In this document: positions 11,841 to 24,606 of the stretch, one piece after another
How positions within the stretch are numbered: the stretch's first letter is position 1
How the letters are laid out: each line of letters starts with the position of its first letter
From: Liriodendron chinense
Lineage: Eukaryota > Streptophyta > Magnoliopsida > Magnoliales > Magnoliaceae
Assembly: GCA_003013855.2 (NCBI GenBank)
Contig: PVNU02000773.1
Coordinates: 2,403,001-2,467,000, forward strand
Direction: 5' to 3'
DNA length: 64,000 bases
Made by a program: the position numbers and the translations under genes
The notes under the pieces: generated by a model
Database searches by the model: none
What the model was told of the DNA's origin: nothing
What the model saw: the letters and a program-made list of their open reading frames with translations, nothing else

Positions 11841-12769
11841 AGTGGGGCAGAATTAATTCAAATTTATCCGTCTAAATCATGGGTCATTTTAGACGTATCA
11901 TGAGCAAAAAGTATTCTTATTTAGATTATCTGACCATCTGATTCTTGAATATTTATTGGACGGTTCGAAATAAAAATTCCAATACTCCTATTTCAACAAA
12001 CAAGTGTCCACCAATGAGAGTGGGTTAGATTGTTTAACCAATTCTATTGGGCGATAGTTACTTAGAGGTAGTACATTTCAAATTTTACTCGGTTTAATTT
12101 GAGTTAACCGTCTGCCACGTGTACAGATTCTGAATGACTTTATATTAAAATGAAAAGGTGAAAGACATTAAATACTCTGAGGAGTGTGGCAGTTGATACG
12201 CAGGCACCAAGAAATTGCACGTGGGATGTAGGTGACTTAAATTAAACTGTCCAAATCTTGGGCCCAATTTCAATGGCTAGGTAAACCAAGAATTATATTG
12301 ATTTGATCCTTTTAACTGGCCGATTGCTTGACACGTTTGTCAGAGAGATAGTCAATGGCCCGGATTCAACAATATAAAATTTATCTATGCATTTCTACTG
12401 CTGCGCTTTCCTCTTTCGAATGTTTCGATTCGAAAAGCTGAAACAACACAGGGATTACATGTTTGGATCCATGATTCTGTGATCCAAACGGTTGATCAGA
12501 AGGAACAAACAATGCTTTAGCGATAACTAGCGTATCATTCTGTTTACAACGTTCAATTATTTTATTCCTTGGACAATGAATGAACGGTTAGAAATAAACT
12601 CAACAAATATTTTGAAATAATGGCTCGAGATCAGGTGGCTAGTACTAGGAAATATTCCATGACAGAAGAGCAATCATATCAACGGATTGGATCATGAGAC
12701 CATGAGCTCCACTCTCCCAAAAAGGATGCAACAGGAAAGTATTCCGGGGATAGTATGGACCGGAATAGT

Positions 12770-13280
12770 GTACAACACCTGTTTTAACTTTTAAGCAGCT
12801 CCGTAAAGCACCCCAAGCTTGGTCGGACCCACCATGTTTTATATGTAAATCCACTCCGTCCATCAGGTGAGAATTATTATTTGAACCGTCCATACAAAAG
12901 ATCAGTGCGATAAAACTCTCACAGGCCACATCGTTGGGAGCTGTAAAACTGCTACTAAACCCTCAAGTTCACACATTCTGGCCCACTTGATATTTAGATC
13001 CGAGTGATTTTTCTGTTTTGACTTCATCCTCACGAGTCACACCTGATTAACGGGTTAGATGGAAGATAAACACCATGGTGGCCCAACATACAATCCTATG
13101 GTTGGCACCCCATCTCCATTTTTCCCTTCGGTGTGGCTCACATAGGTTATGAATCTCTCTGTTTTTTTTTACCATGACGGCCTATAATTGAGGATAGAAC
13201 CTGATGGACGGAGTGGATTTTGGATATGCATGATAGTGGGCCCACAAGTTTGGGTGTCTTACGCGCTGGGTAAAACAGTA
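12770..13280. mobile_element. Foldback MITE, family B, copy 2
   Basis: Same design as copy 1: the left has GTCGGACCCACCATGTTTTA and CCACTCCGTCCATCAGGTG. The right has CTGATGGACGGAGTGGATTT and GTGGGCCCACAAG. The outermost bases read CACCTGTTTTAAC on the left and GGTAAAACAGTAG on the right. Confidence 0.72.
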
Positions 13281-13489
13281 GATCATTCCCGTCCCTGTTG
13301 CATCAAGACCTTATAATTCGTCCAAACAGCATTTTCAATTGCAAAGGTATCCCTACTTTTGTTATTCCTTACTCATAGAATCGGCACGTGAAAATCACGT
13401 GAAGAGAAATTGATGACATTTCTAAGTGGTACCTGAGAAGACACTAGTGAGTGGTTGTAAAAGGCGGGAGATGATAGGTCTGCAGTTCC

Positions 13490-13960
13490 CTGCAAACCTT
13501 TTTTATGCAGCGCGTGAAACCTGATGTTGTGTATGTGAAATCCACTCCATCCATCAGGTGGGCGCACGGATGATAGCTCTTGAGGCTAGAAATCATCCAG
13601 GTCTACAGCACAGGTGGGCCACATCGCGTGTAACAATGGGATGGGATTGTAACTATAGGTTTGTTTGTGGGACCATCATTATGTGTATCTTTCATCGGGC
13701 GTGGCTCAATGGGATGAAGCCGAGATACAAAAATCAGCCCTTATCCAAAACTTACGTGGGTCACAACCTCGGGAATTTAAGAGGTTTTAGGCGTGATTTT
13801 ATATCCTTCCCTTTGGTATCGTCCCCTATGAGCCTTTTATCAGGCTGATCTTTTATACGTACGGTGAACATAAAGGTTATCACCTGACGGACAGAGTAGA
13901 TTTTAAATTAACAAAATGGTGGACACGAACGAGCCTTGGTGTTTCAGGCGCAGGTGTCCT
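13490..13960. mobile_element. Foldback MITE, family B, copy 3
   Basis: The left has GAAATCCACTCCATCCATC and the right has CACCTGACGGACAGAGTAGA then AAATGGTGGACACG. The outer parts contain TGCAAACCTTTTTTATGC (left) and AGGTTTGCGG (right). Confidence 0.68.
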
Positions 13961-14006
13961 GAAGGTTTGCGGTCCAAGATGATACACTAAGGACCAGATA
14001 TGATAG

Positions 14007-14460
14007 GGAAGCGGATTGCGTACTGAGTAAACTCTGCAGGGTCCACCGTGATTTATGTATTTCATCCACTCTGTTGATCTATTTTAACAGATAATTTTAT
14101 GGCTTAAAACAAAACATAGAGTATATAGAGATTTTAATTGGACCACACAATAGGAAACAATGTGAATTGAACCTGTACCATTGAAAAAATTCTTGGAGGG
14201 CTGCCGAAGTTTTGGATAAAGCTGATATTTGGTTTTCCCTTCATCAATATTTGTGTGATCTTGTGAACAGATTGGATGGCAAATAAACATCACTGTGGGC
14301 CCTAGAAAGGTTTCCACGGTGGAAATCATCATACCCACTGTTTCTCGTGGTATGGTCCACATGAGTTTTGGATATGCTTTAATTTGTTTTTCAACCATTA
14401 AATGATTTGGAAAATCGGGGCCCAAAGCGTACCGATTAACTCAGGACGCAATCCGATTTC
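14007..14460. mobile_element. Mutator-like MITE, family A, with perfect 9-bp target duplication
   Basis: Flanked by ATATGATAG at 13998-14006 and again at 14461-14469. Inverted ends: left GGAAGCGGATTGCGTACTGA, right (reverse complement) GAAATCGGATTGCGTCCTGA. A perfect 9-bp duplication is the hallmark of the Mutator superfamily. Internal sequence is the common GGTCCACC / TCCACTCTG / ATAAACATCA foldback. No transposase. Confidence 0.9.
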
Positions 14461-14626
14461 ATATGATAGAGCCATTTTGGAACCGTACAGTAGTAATAAT
14501 CATATGTAAATCTACCATTCGAAAAAATAAAAATTATAGGTAAATCAGCCCCATTCATTAGCACCCAGGGTCCGAGTACCCATTGCGGTGAAATCCCATG
14601 TGGTGTGAGTCGTGGGTATGTGTGAG

Positions 14627-15229
14627 GGAAGCGGATTAATTTACATTATTTCATCTACTCTGTCCGTCCATCTTAACTGATAAGTTTAGGTATGGCTCCA
14701 AAAAAACGAAGTATATCATAATCTAAAGTGGAGCACTCCATAGGAAAAGTATGAATTGAATGTCTACTATTGAAAAATTCTCAGAGGACACAGAAGTTTT
14801 GGATCAAGCTGAGATTTATGTTGTCCCTTCATCCATGTCCATGTGATCTTGTGAACAGGTTGGATGACAAATAAACATTACTGTGGGGCTGGGAAAGGTT
14901 TCAACGGTGGAAATCATTATTCCCACTGTTTCCTGCGGCATGATCCACTTGAGATTTGGATATGCTTAAATTTTAGGAATCAACCCCTAAAATGAGCTGA
15001 AAAACATATGGACGGAATAGAATGGAAAGGTTTCAATGGTGGAAATCATTATTCCCACGGTTTCCTGTGGCATGGTCCACTAGAGATTTGGATATGCTTA
15101 AATTTTGAGATCAACTCTTAAAATGAGCTGGAAAAACATGTGGACGGAATAGATAAAGCAAATACATTCTAGGTGGGCCCAACAGAGTTTACTCCACACG
15201 CTAGGAGCGTGCGGACGCAATCCGATTTC
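14627..15229. mobile_element. Mutator-like MITE, family A, with internal duplication
   Basis: Flanks ATGTGTGAG (14618-14626) and ATGTGTGAA (15230-15238), 8 of 9 identical. Ends GGAAGCGGATTAATTTAC and (reverse complement) GAAATCGGATTGCGTCC. The right half is duplicated: the phrase around AATCATTATTCCCAC followed by TTTGGATATGCTTAAATTTT occurs twice (about 14895-15010 and 15022-15145). Confidence 0.86.
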
Positions 15230-15249
15230 ATGTGTGAAGTGTGGGTGTG

Positions 15250-15709
15250 GGAAGCCGATTGTGTAGGGTGCGGAGTAAACTCTATGGGGCCCACCATGAT
15301 TTACTTATTTTATCCACTCCTTCCATCCATCTTAACAGATAATTTTAGGTATGTTGCCAAAAAATGAAGCATATCAAAATCTAAAGTGGACCACACCATA
15401 GGAAAAGTGTGAACTGAATGTCTGCCATTGAAAATTTCTCGGGGGACAAAGAAGTTTTGGATCTAGCTGATATTTGTGTTTTCCCTTCATCCATGTCCGT
15501 GTGATATTATGAAGAGGTTGGATGACAAATAAACATCATTATGGGGCCTGGGAAGGTTTCAACGGTGGAAATCATTATTCCCACTGTTTCCTTTGACATG
15601 GTCCACTTGAGATTTGGATATGCTTAGATTTTTTGCTCAACCCCTAAAGCGATCTTGAAAAGCAAATACATTCTAGGTGAGCCCAACAGAGTTTACTCGA
15701 ACGATAAGA
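15250..15709. mobile_element. Mutator-like MITE, family A, with shortened right end
   Basis: The 9-mer GTGGGTGTG occurs at 15241-15249 and 15710-15718. The left end is GGAAGCCGATTGTGTAGGG. The right end stops at TTTACTCGAACGATAAGA and lacks the terminal AATCCGATTTC of its neighbours, so part of the right inverted repeat seems lost or changed. Confidence 0.75.
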
Positions 15710-15718
15710 GTGGGTGTG

Positions 15719-15979
15719 CGTGGAAAAAAAAATTAATTAATTAAATTAAAAAAGTCCAACCGGTTGGACCATTAGTTACCATCCATCCACTGAAGTTTCA
15801 ACTAATCATGTGCATGCAACATCCAGCCCTTCCAATATCTGGCCTCACCATGGCGATCACTCTTGTGTAAAAATTAGCTGCATCCACTCTTCAGGTGGAC
15901 CACACCTGAATTTCGTTATTTATTAGCGGTTTAGACGTTGTTTTCTTTAGTGTGGCCCACATAACCATGCCACGGTGCT
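15719..15979. other. Intergenic DNA, nothing recognised
   Basis: No open frame or repeat I can support. Confidence 0.4.
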
Positions 15980-16445
15980 GGACTCGGATTCGGTAATGAT
16001 CCCTTCAATGCCGACTGGTTGGTTTTAGAAAAGCTCTGTGGCCCCATCATGATGTATGTGTTATCCACGCCGTTCATGAGCCCAAAAATGAAGGGATCCA
16101 AATTTCAGGTGGACCGCGGCAATGGAAAATAGCGTTGATTGAACGCCTACCATCAAAAACCTCTTAGGGGTGCAAAAGTGTTGGTTCAAGCTGATATTCG
16201 TGTTTTCCTTTATCCAGATCTGTGTGACTTGATCAACACGTTGGATGTTAAATACACGTTACAGTGACCCTAGGAAGTCTTTACTTGTAGCCGTTCAATC
16301 ACCACTGTTTCATGTGGTGTGGTCCACATGAGATTCGGATCTGCCTCATTTTTTTGTCTCGTCCCTTAAAATGAGCTGCCAAAATGGATGGACGGTGTAG
16401 ATGGGGAACACAGAGAACCGAACAGTACCAACGTTGGTAGCTACT
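15980..16445. mobile_element. Foldback MITE, family A subtype
   Basis: Starts near GACTCGGATTCGG and TTTTAGAAAAGCTCTGTGG. It contains the family-A internal phrases (CATCATGATGTATGTGTT, GCTGATATTCGTGTTTTCC, TTGGATGTTAAATACACGTT). It ends after GGATGGACGGTGTAGATG. The copy at 46010 has the same unusual left arm. Ends approximate. Confidence 0.68.
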
Positions 16446-18006
16446 AGAATCATGGCGGACCAAAGCGCTCATTGGTGTGAGACAGACGGGTACAGTGGCA
16501 CACGTGTGACCGTTCGCATGTGTGAAAATTTCGGTCCATTCACCTTATAGGGTGAACTACGGATTGCCAATGCAACAAAATCAGCTCCGTGTGCTGGCAA
16601 CGAAAGCTACGTGTCCCCACTGAATATTGACCCTTGACTCTCTTTTAGTTGTCCATTTTTCTCATAAAGTGTACCTTTCTGATCAGTGGATCGGTCTTAG
16701 TTTCAGTGTAATGCATGATCACAGTGCTTCCCACCAGATCAATGGACTGGATCACGCATCTGTGCTCTACGTCAGCACCTGTAGCGTGAAGTCTCCATTT
16801 CATCTAACATGTGCGAGTAGTACGCTTCAACGTTCCACGCACTTCACTCCAAGCCAAGATTAAAACTCAAAAAGTACATCGGCCGGACTTTAATATTTGA
16901 ATTGTGAAAGGTGAATATAGACTCTTGTGGAATGACACGTGGACTTACCTCAGACGTGTAACGAGTCAGATGTACGTGATATCTGAGCCGTTCATCGGGC
17001 AATATCCATTGTGTGGATGTCGTGCCTCAAAAATCAAGCCAATAAGATCATCATTACGACACACGCATTTCGATTGGGGTCATCAGTCAGTTTTCTATTG
17101 ACCGTTAATTTATTTCGTACATGTGTCGACCATGTGACTATCGATTTAAGCTGGATTTTGGTTCATAGCATTTAAGCGGTGGAGATCGCCTAATGAACGG
17201 ATCCGATCTTAAACATATATGTCCATATTTCTATGTGTGAAGTGAGTGCACTTACAAAGTGCATTCAAGCGAGTGCAGATGGTGAAGGTGGTTCTTTGAA
17301 TTTTACTCCCCCGAAATGATGGCAGACCAGACCACATTTCCTGAAAGCTACGAACTTTGCATTGCCAAAATGCTGGTGGGTCTTCATGTCGAGTACAGAC
17401 CATAAAGCTAGGCTAGATTCTGGAGTGCGTTTGCAACTGCGCATTAAACTTTGACAACCCAATCACAGTAGCCGTGAAATGGTTCGTGTCGATCATCATC
17501 TCTTCAGCCATTCAATTACTTCAATGGTTAGGATCATATGAGCTTTCCAAACTCTAAGACTAATGATAGGGATGCTCAGGATTGGACGGCATATAGGCCA
17601 AGTGTAATGTGGTTGAGTTGCCACAATTTTGTGTGAGTTACAGCAAACGCACATCGTAAACTAGCCAGAAAAAGCCAGAGAAAGAAAAAAGCTAGCTAGA
17701 TATCGTGCCACCTAAAGCTGGGGAGAAGAACTTTTGAGTAAGAAGCTTTTCTACCAAAGAATCCACGCGAGCGGAGGTGTCTCTTTATCTTGGGCGCCCA
17801 AACACTCGTGCGTGAGTACGTGCACATACCACACTCACGTGCATGCACCTACATATGAGCATCTAAGAACCTTTCAAAGGCTTCCCACATTATCTTATCC
17901 TAGGCTGTCCACATTGTATTACGTCCTACTTATTTTATTAAGGTTAACGTGTAATTGAATCATAACTATGCTTGAGAGGAGTTATTTGATGTTGTGTCTA
18001 CAACTA
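16446..18006. other. Intergenic DNA, nothing recognised
   Basis: Short open frames here have no recognisable domain. No clear repeats. Confidence 0.4.
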
Positions 18007-18024
18007 CATGATGGATAATATATA

Positions 18025-18158
18025 TTTTTTAAAATCTCTTTCTTTTCTTTTTTAACACATACTCACACCCTCAACCCACACTACGTGAGCACTCGAACCC
18101 ATAATTTCAATGTTTAAATTGAGTTTGTCTACCACTAAGCCATGGAACCACACCCAAG
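18025..18158 (-). mobile_element. tRNA-derived SINE with 17/18-bp target duplication
   Basis: On the - strand the head reads CCATGGCTTAGTGGTAGAC (A box) and further on ATGGGTTCGAGTGC (B box), ending in an A-rich tail. It is flanked by CATGATGGATAATATATA (18007-18024) and CATGATGGATGATATATA (18159-18176), which differ at one base. About 134 bp. The promoter boxes are the most tRNA-like of all copies in the window. Confidence 0.92.
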
Positions 18159-18235
18159 CATGATGGATGATATATAACGCAGTGGGTGTGGATAAAAATA
18201 GGCCCTTAAATTCATAGCAAGGAAAATCTCTTAAT

Positions 18236-18256
18236 AGAGAGAGAGAGAGAGAGAGA
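18236..18256. repeat. (AG)n microsatellite
   Basis: Twenty-one bases of AG repeats. Confidence 0.95.
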
Positions 18257-18259
18257 ATC

Positions 18260-19360
18260 CTCTTATTAAATGAAATTGCTTTTAAAAGCCTTCTTGTATT
18301 ACTCATATAGATTCTAAATTTTAAATTAGCTACTTTTTTCAAAAGTAATCCAAAATCCTTTGCGTAGTCAAGTAAAAACTATAAGCTATTAAAGCACTTT
18401 GGAATTTCTTAAAGAACTTTTTAGACATTCAAGTCCATGGCCTTTGATAGTTTGTAAGCATGTAAAGCACCTCTTTGATAGCTTTCAAGGGATTCAAACA
18501 CAGGATCTTCTACTCTAGTGCTATGTTAAACAACCACTTATTCTAAAAGCTCGAGCTATTAAACGACGGCATATCAATGCATATCAAGTGGACTTTAACA
18601 GGTCATCCATGAGATTATCTTTGACTTTGTCCTACATCAACGCATGGGCAGTAGCATTTGCACACATGACATGTATATACCTCAAATTAAACCATCCAAA
18701 TCATCAAAATTACTAGAGATCGGTTATAAATCCAGAGCAATATGGATCGAATGATTGTAATCTTTGATTTTATTACTTCCTAATTCTTTCTAATTTTTTT
18801 TTAATCATCAAATTTATGGCTATAGCAAGTCTGATTGGTTGGATTGGCGGTTTCGGTGACCAAGTTGCCCAGATAAATGATTGCTTTTTAGGTTAGGTTG
18901 TGGAAAATCTTGTGTCCTATTATTCTATTAAAAATGAGTAAAGTACCTATAAGGTACATCGCATAGGATATACAAATTTGAATAATCATCTAACGATCTA
19001 GACCATTGAGCATAGATGGACTATGCATAAGCAATCTCCTATGCTGACAACCTCTGACCTTTCAATTGGCGTTCATATGCAAACGTCAAAATTAGAAATA
19101 GACCAACATTCCAAATTCAAAGTAAAAAAAAAAAAAAAAAAAGGTCAGAGATTTGGGTGGCTGGGATCTTTCAATATTCTGAGAGATTTATGGGCATAAT
19201 CCATCCATGATGAGGACCATCAAATGGACGGTTTGGATAACCTAACCATGGCCCACGCACGACCGAACTTCATGCGCGATGAGAAAGTGTCCTCCCTTAG
19301 TGTAGTCAATGTAGACAAATATACAAGCGTTGGTACACTAAGTTCAATGCACAACATTGA
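18260..19360. other. AT-rich intergenic DNA
   Basis: No gene seen; a poly(A) run of about 19 bases ends at 19142. Confidence 0.45.
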
Positions 19361-19361
19361 C

Positions 19362-19810
19362 CTGTGGGACCCACTGTGATGTTTTAATGACATCTAATCT
19401 GTCCATCATGTGTGCCCCCTAAATTTCTTCTTAGCACCAAAACATCAGGCCAGTTCAAAATTCATGTCAGCCACACCAAAGTAGACAGTTCGGATGGTGA
19501 TGCTCATGATTAAAAACTTTCCAGATTACATGCGGGACCCACTGTGTATTTTTTTTTTGTTATATTCCATCTAATCCAGTAAGAAGACGCATCCAACCAG
19601 GATGAATGGGCTCAAAAAAATCAGCCAATTCCAAAACTCAGGTGGGCCACAAGATGCGATTTTAGAGAATCTAGGCATGATTTTAGATGGAGTGGCCCAC
19701 TTGAGTTTTAGATCGAACTGATTTTTGGGATCCAAAGACAGTTGGAAGGGGCACACAATATGGACGCATTGGATATCACTAAAACATCACAGTGAATCCT
19801 AGACGTCATT
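19362..19810. mobile_element. Foldback MITE, third family (C)
   Basis: The left arm has GGGACCCACTGTGATGTTTT and CATCTAATCTGTCCATCATG. The right arm has the complement (CACAATATGGACGCATTGGA, then AAAACATCACAGTGAATCC). The middle has GGCCCACTTGAGTTTTAGATC-type phrases shared with family A. No target duplication worked out. Confidence 0.6.
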
Positions 19811-20630
19811 TTGTGTGTTAAGCTTAACATGGAAACGTTTGTATTGATACAGCCTCTAGTCCCTAATAGAGAAATCAGCTTCAACGGTTTAAATAAACAA
19901 GTTGAATAATTAGACGGTTAACAACAATCTTAATCAACATTTAAGTTGTTGAGCAACTTATGAAGAAATAAACCACTTTGGAACCATTGATGACGAAAGC
20001 TGATCTCGTCAATCCGATTGATGGCCTACTAAAGATATCTTAGCCAACGGCTCACATTCGATGGCAATAAAATCCAACAAACTCTGGGTAAGATCTTCTG
20101 AAGGGTGCGATTTTTTGGTGCATGGCCCATTCATGATGGGGCCCGAAAGATGAACGGTGCCACTAGTGTGAAGGTTAGGCCTACTTTCAATGGTTGCTGA
20201 TGGAGTTAAAAGCTCATCTAGATCTAGCCAAATATTTTATATTTCCTCTTTGATAAGAACCCAAAATTCTATTAATATAGTACCTTTTTATTTGTCTTTT
20301 TTTGTGTCTACTTTGGGTGACACCCAACAACCGAGTGCAAACCAAAGGAGCCGAGAAATATGCTCTCCTAGCCTTTCTTTTTTAATCTTTTTTCTAGGTT
20401 TACTTTCTCTTTGATAGATGTGGGGGAGTTTCCTACCTCCTCATGGAAAGCTGTGAATTGGTCAGGAAATGGCGAAAATGCAGCCCATCCAATCGATTGA
20501 CATCATGCATGTATCCTATGACTATACATTGTGGCATGAATGTAGTCTAATCCAACTGTTCAAATGGTCAGATCAAATCAAATATGGATGAATCATAGGT
20601 CAGACTTCATCTGATAAGTTTTCTGGTTTC
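19811..20630. other. Intergenic DNA, nothing recognised
   Basis: No supported features. Confidence 0.4.
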
Positions 20631-20636
20631 TTAAGG

Positions 20637-20760
20637 TGATGTAGAACGGGTCACAACGCATTCATGGTTTAGATGGACCAAAAGGAGGAGTTCAAGAGAA
20701 GACAACAAAAATCATCATAGTTCAATCGGCCAACTGATCTGACGTTTGACCATTTAGGTC
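20637..20760 (+). mobile_element. Possible LTR start related to the solo LTR at 53078-53740
   Basis: The segment begins TGATGTAGAACGGGT, identical over 15 bases to the - strand start of the solo LTR at 53740, with further similarity (TTCATGG..., GGACCAAAAGGAGGA versus GGATCAAAAGAAGA). No matching end or target duplication found. Confidence 0.4.
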
Positions 20761-22384
20761 AAATAATTGATCATCCAAAATTGCGCTAGGAAGTTCAATT
20801 GCTTGTTGGATAGTTTTGGGTTTCTTTGGTTGACTGATCAATTATTGAAATTAATTTGGATTGCAAATTTGGTCTTTGGACATTTTTAGAGTACTTCAGG
20901 TCCACGTATTGATCACCCAAAAACTGAGTCGATAGCCCAACTGCAATCAGCCGATGATTACTATTTTACACATATTTTTGTTTTGTTTTTATATTTGCTT
21001 AAGTAGCTTGTTAATTACGTTTTAGAATTATTTATGATATTTAAACACTTTTTAGATTTATTAGTAAAGTTAACTTTTTTATTATTTTTAATAAAAGTTA
21101 ACTTTTGTTATTCTTATCTGATGGATTCAAGAATGTCATGTGGATTTAAGAGGGACTCGTGAATTCAAGGTAGTTATCCCTTGAGAGACGATGATCAACC
21201 TTATCAATTCTTTCCTAACGTTACAAGAGGATTTAATTTGCACCCAAATTTATAGATTTGTGGGAGTGTGCATATGAGAAATTCACTATAAATTCAAAAA
21301 ATCACTAATGAAAAACAAATAGGGAGATTCAAAATCCATGGATTTAAAAATCCCTAGTGGCAAACTGCTGAATCCAACTCTTTGGAAACTTTCAAAAGTT
21401 GTAAATTCCACAGCTATTTAAAAGTAATAAATGTTATCTAAATTTATACTTTTGTATCTTTATTTTTAAACCCCAAACTTTGAGATTTGCCATATTTGAG
21501 TTCAATTTAAATAAATGAATTTACAAGTTCATAGTCATGGGTTTATCAAATCCATATTCACATTACCTTATCCCGAAAAGGGCTAATTAATTAAAACTCA
21601 AACCCTAACCCAATCCAACCCACATTCCATAGCAATAATTCAAGCCGACCTACTTACCAAGTAGCTGTGGACTATATACCTATAGCACGACTCAAAACAA
21701 ATTATTAAACCCAAGCCCCACTTAAGCCGATTTGTTTACTTTGGCGCGCCTTAAGCGATCAAAGCTTATTATTATTATTATTATTATTTCCTAGCAGAGA
21801 TGGCACGTGCAAATTCACTTCGAGAGGAAGAATTTGTAAAAGAGAAAAAAAAAAAAAAATCTTTCGATAAGGTATCCTACAATGCCATTTGTAAAATGGT
21901 GGTGACTCTTTGGCCTTACGCATGTTATAGCTTTTATGGCAATCCAAACCATCCAATTTCCGGACCTAACTTTTGATGGAGCACAACTGATGTCAAGAAA
22001 AATGCCATATGATCTTGCCCTTTGAATTTGGAGCACACACTACTTTTCTTTTTACAGTTTATTTGGTACCCATCAATTAGACATTTACATGTGCTTGATT
22101 TTCGCCATTTTAGAGATATCCACCATCCACAATGCCACTCACAATTTGAGTGGTGTAGATAGCCGTTGGTGGGTCCCAGATGCCATTTTCAAAATGTCGG
22201 TGAATCATCATAGGAGTCTAGTTTCTCTTGTGGATAAAGACACAAATTCGCCCTGCATTCAATCATGATTACTAAATTCCCTAAATGCCCTCGACTTAGA
22301 TTTGGAACCCTTCCAATAAATGTTCCATCAGGCATAGTTGTAGTAAATTGAAAAAACTAATTACTGCAAGTAAAACCTCTCCCT
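20761..22384. other. AT-rich intergenic DNA
   Basis: No gene seen. A (TTA)n microsatellite lies at 21766-21788. Confidence 0.45.
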
Positions 22385-22830
22385 TAGCTGCTCACATGAT
22401 GTATGTGTTTTATCCATGCCGTCCATCAATTTTGCAAGCTCATTTTAGGGCATTAGCCCAAAAGTGAGGCAGATCCAAAGCTTAAGTGGACCACATTGTT
22501 TGAAATAGTGGGGGTATGAACACCCTTTGTTGAAAACTTCTTAGGGAACACAGAAGTTTTGGATCAAGCTGATATTTGTGTTTTCCCTTCATCCAGGTAG
22601 TAGTAACTTCATGAACAGGTTGGATGGCAAATAAACATCATGGTAGGGCTTAGAAAGGTTTCAATGGTGGGTGTATTACCCCCACCGGTTCCTGTGGTGT
22701 GGTCCACTTAATCTTTTATCTTTGCCATTTTTGGGCTCAAGCCCTGAAATAAGCCAGAAAAAAGGATGGACGGCATGGATAAAATACATACATCATGGTG
22801 GGCCTCACAAATTCCCTTAGTGAGGTCACA
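22385..22830. mobile_element. Foldback MITE, family A
   Basis: Left arm CATGATGTATGTGTTTTATC and GCCGTCCATCAATTTTGCAA. Centre GCTGATATTTGTGTTTTCCC. Right arm GGATGGACGGCATGGATAAA and ATACATCATGGTGGGCC. Ends not defined. Confidence 0.75.
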
Positions 22831-23894
22831 GTCAATCCGTGTGGCCCAATCCAATGGGTGTCGTGTGACCCAAACCATCTGCAAGCAGGTCGCGCCAGTC
22901 GGTTCTTGGGGTCCACAAAATGGTCCCGCGTCTACAAAATGTATACGGGCCAAACGGGGCACACCAATAAATGGTTGCCAAATGGCGCTTTGGGCACATC
23001 AAAAATTGCATTATTGTTGCCTAACCTACGCAATGCATCATAACGTGGGCCCCACCCCATGATCATGGCCAGTAATCCTTTTGGACAACTAAACTTTTTT
23101 TTTTTTCATATTCTCTTTAAACTCGCCATGATTTACGACTCTTTCCCCACATTAATTAAAGTGTTCTTGCAGATTAATAAAAACTGCTAATTGAATTTTA
23201 TATGTATATATATTTCTTAAAAATCCATTCATATCTAAGTAATTAAATAAAGTCAAATTTCACTCTTTCTTTATTTTAATGCGATACCCGCGCCAGCTAC
23301 TGAAAGTAATTGCACCTTGGATCATTGCAAATGTTTGGTACACCTAAGAGACACTAAAATTAGGTACACTAAATCTGTACCATGAAAACGGTGGCTACCA
23401 CCATGAAAATCATCCTTCTCTAAGATCCGGCTGATCCGCTCAATAGGTGGGCCACACTTGTATGTTGAGTTAGACTGTCACTTGTCCATTGATTCCAAAG
23501 TTGGGGCTGACCTGATTAGTGGAATGGCTTGATTTTTGTTACAAATAATGGTGATGATGGGGCCTACCATTTTAATGGTAATGATGTCTTACCCAAGTGC
23601 CAAGTAACCAGGTAAAATGGTTTCGGTGCTTCAAGTTGTGGTACACTGGATGTGTGTGGTCAGTTCTCTCACATCTTGAGCAATGAAAATGGGGCCCATG
23701 GAGTGAACGGTCTGACTCTCATAAATGCGTGTAGTAGTACTTGGGCTTCTGATTCAGGGACACAGACACCAAACACACCTCTAAATGCACATTAATAAGG
23801 GAAGATCTCACCTACAACCAGTTGTAAATGCAACTAGTTGAGGTGTGGGGCCATCATAGTGTACGTATAGCATCCATGATCCACCGGCCTAACA
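22831..23894. other. Intergenic DNA, nothing recognised
   Basis: No supported gene or repeat. Confidence 0.4.
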
Positions 23895-23902
23895 GGTTAC
23901 CC

Positions 23903-24017
23903 TTTTTTTTTAATTTTTTTTATTTGAAACTTTTATTAAGAGCATAAAGCAGAAAAATAAAAGGCAACAGCAAACAAGCCAACAGACTAAAACAAAACTA
24001 AGACCTTCCTCCCCAAC
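23903..24017 (-). mobile_element. 5'-truncated LINE tail (115 bp) with 8-bp target duplication
   Basis: Flanked by GGTTACCC at 23895-23902 and 24018-24025. On the - strand it ends in a poly(A) run, and its body (TTATTAAGAGCATAAAGCAG on +) resembles the 3' end of the larger LINE at 43941. A short terminal copy with poly(A) and a target duplication is typical of LINE retrotransposition. Confidence 0.82.
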
Positions 24018-24025
24018 GGTTACCC

Positions 24026-24563
24026 ATAATGAAAATGGCATGCCTAATAAATTAATCTAATTTAACCATCAAACGAGCTATACGGCTAGGATTTGAAGAT
24101 TTTGGACAGTTATAAATTGTTTTTTTTTATCATTTTATTATTTTGCCTCTTACTTTAGGGTTGGATTGAATATTGCCCTTGCTTGTAAATGTGATAGAAT
24201 TTGAGGGAACGACAGGCCACTATCAAGAGTACGAGATGTTTGAAAGTTGTTTAGTCGGGTATGTACTTAATCCAGCCTTATTTATAGCAATGAATTGCAG
24301 TCTAATTAAAACATTCTAATGTAACTATCAATTCCATCTCTAACAGTGGTTTCTTATCCAATCAAATCCTATTACAACTTATATCATCATCAATTCGAGT
24401 ACAGACAGTTCTCAATTTTCTCCCTTCAAATTTCATGGACGGACGGACTCCAAGTCCAATGGATGAATGGAATAAAATACACATTCAATGGTAAGACCTA
24501 CAGCCATTTAGTTGCATATATTTTGTTTTTCATCCACAATTAAGTTGTGCGAGAGTGCTTCCC

Positions 24564-24565
<2 letters not shown>
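24026..24565. other. AT-rich intergenic DNA, nothing recognised
   Basis: No supported features. Confidence 0.4.

Positions 24566-24602
<37 letters not shown>
24566..24602. repeat. (TA)n microsatellite
   Basis: Thirty-seven bases of TA repeats. Confidence 0.97.

Positions 24603-24606
<4 letters not shown>

Noticed and set aside
18025..18158. tRNA gene
   Set aside because: A and B boxes are present but the sequence does not fold as a full tRNA; A-rich tail and an 18-bp target duplication show a SINE.
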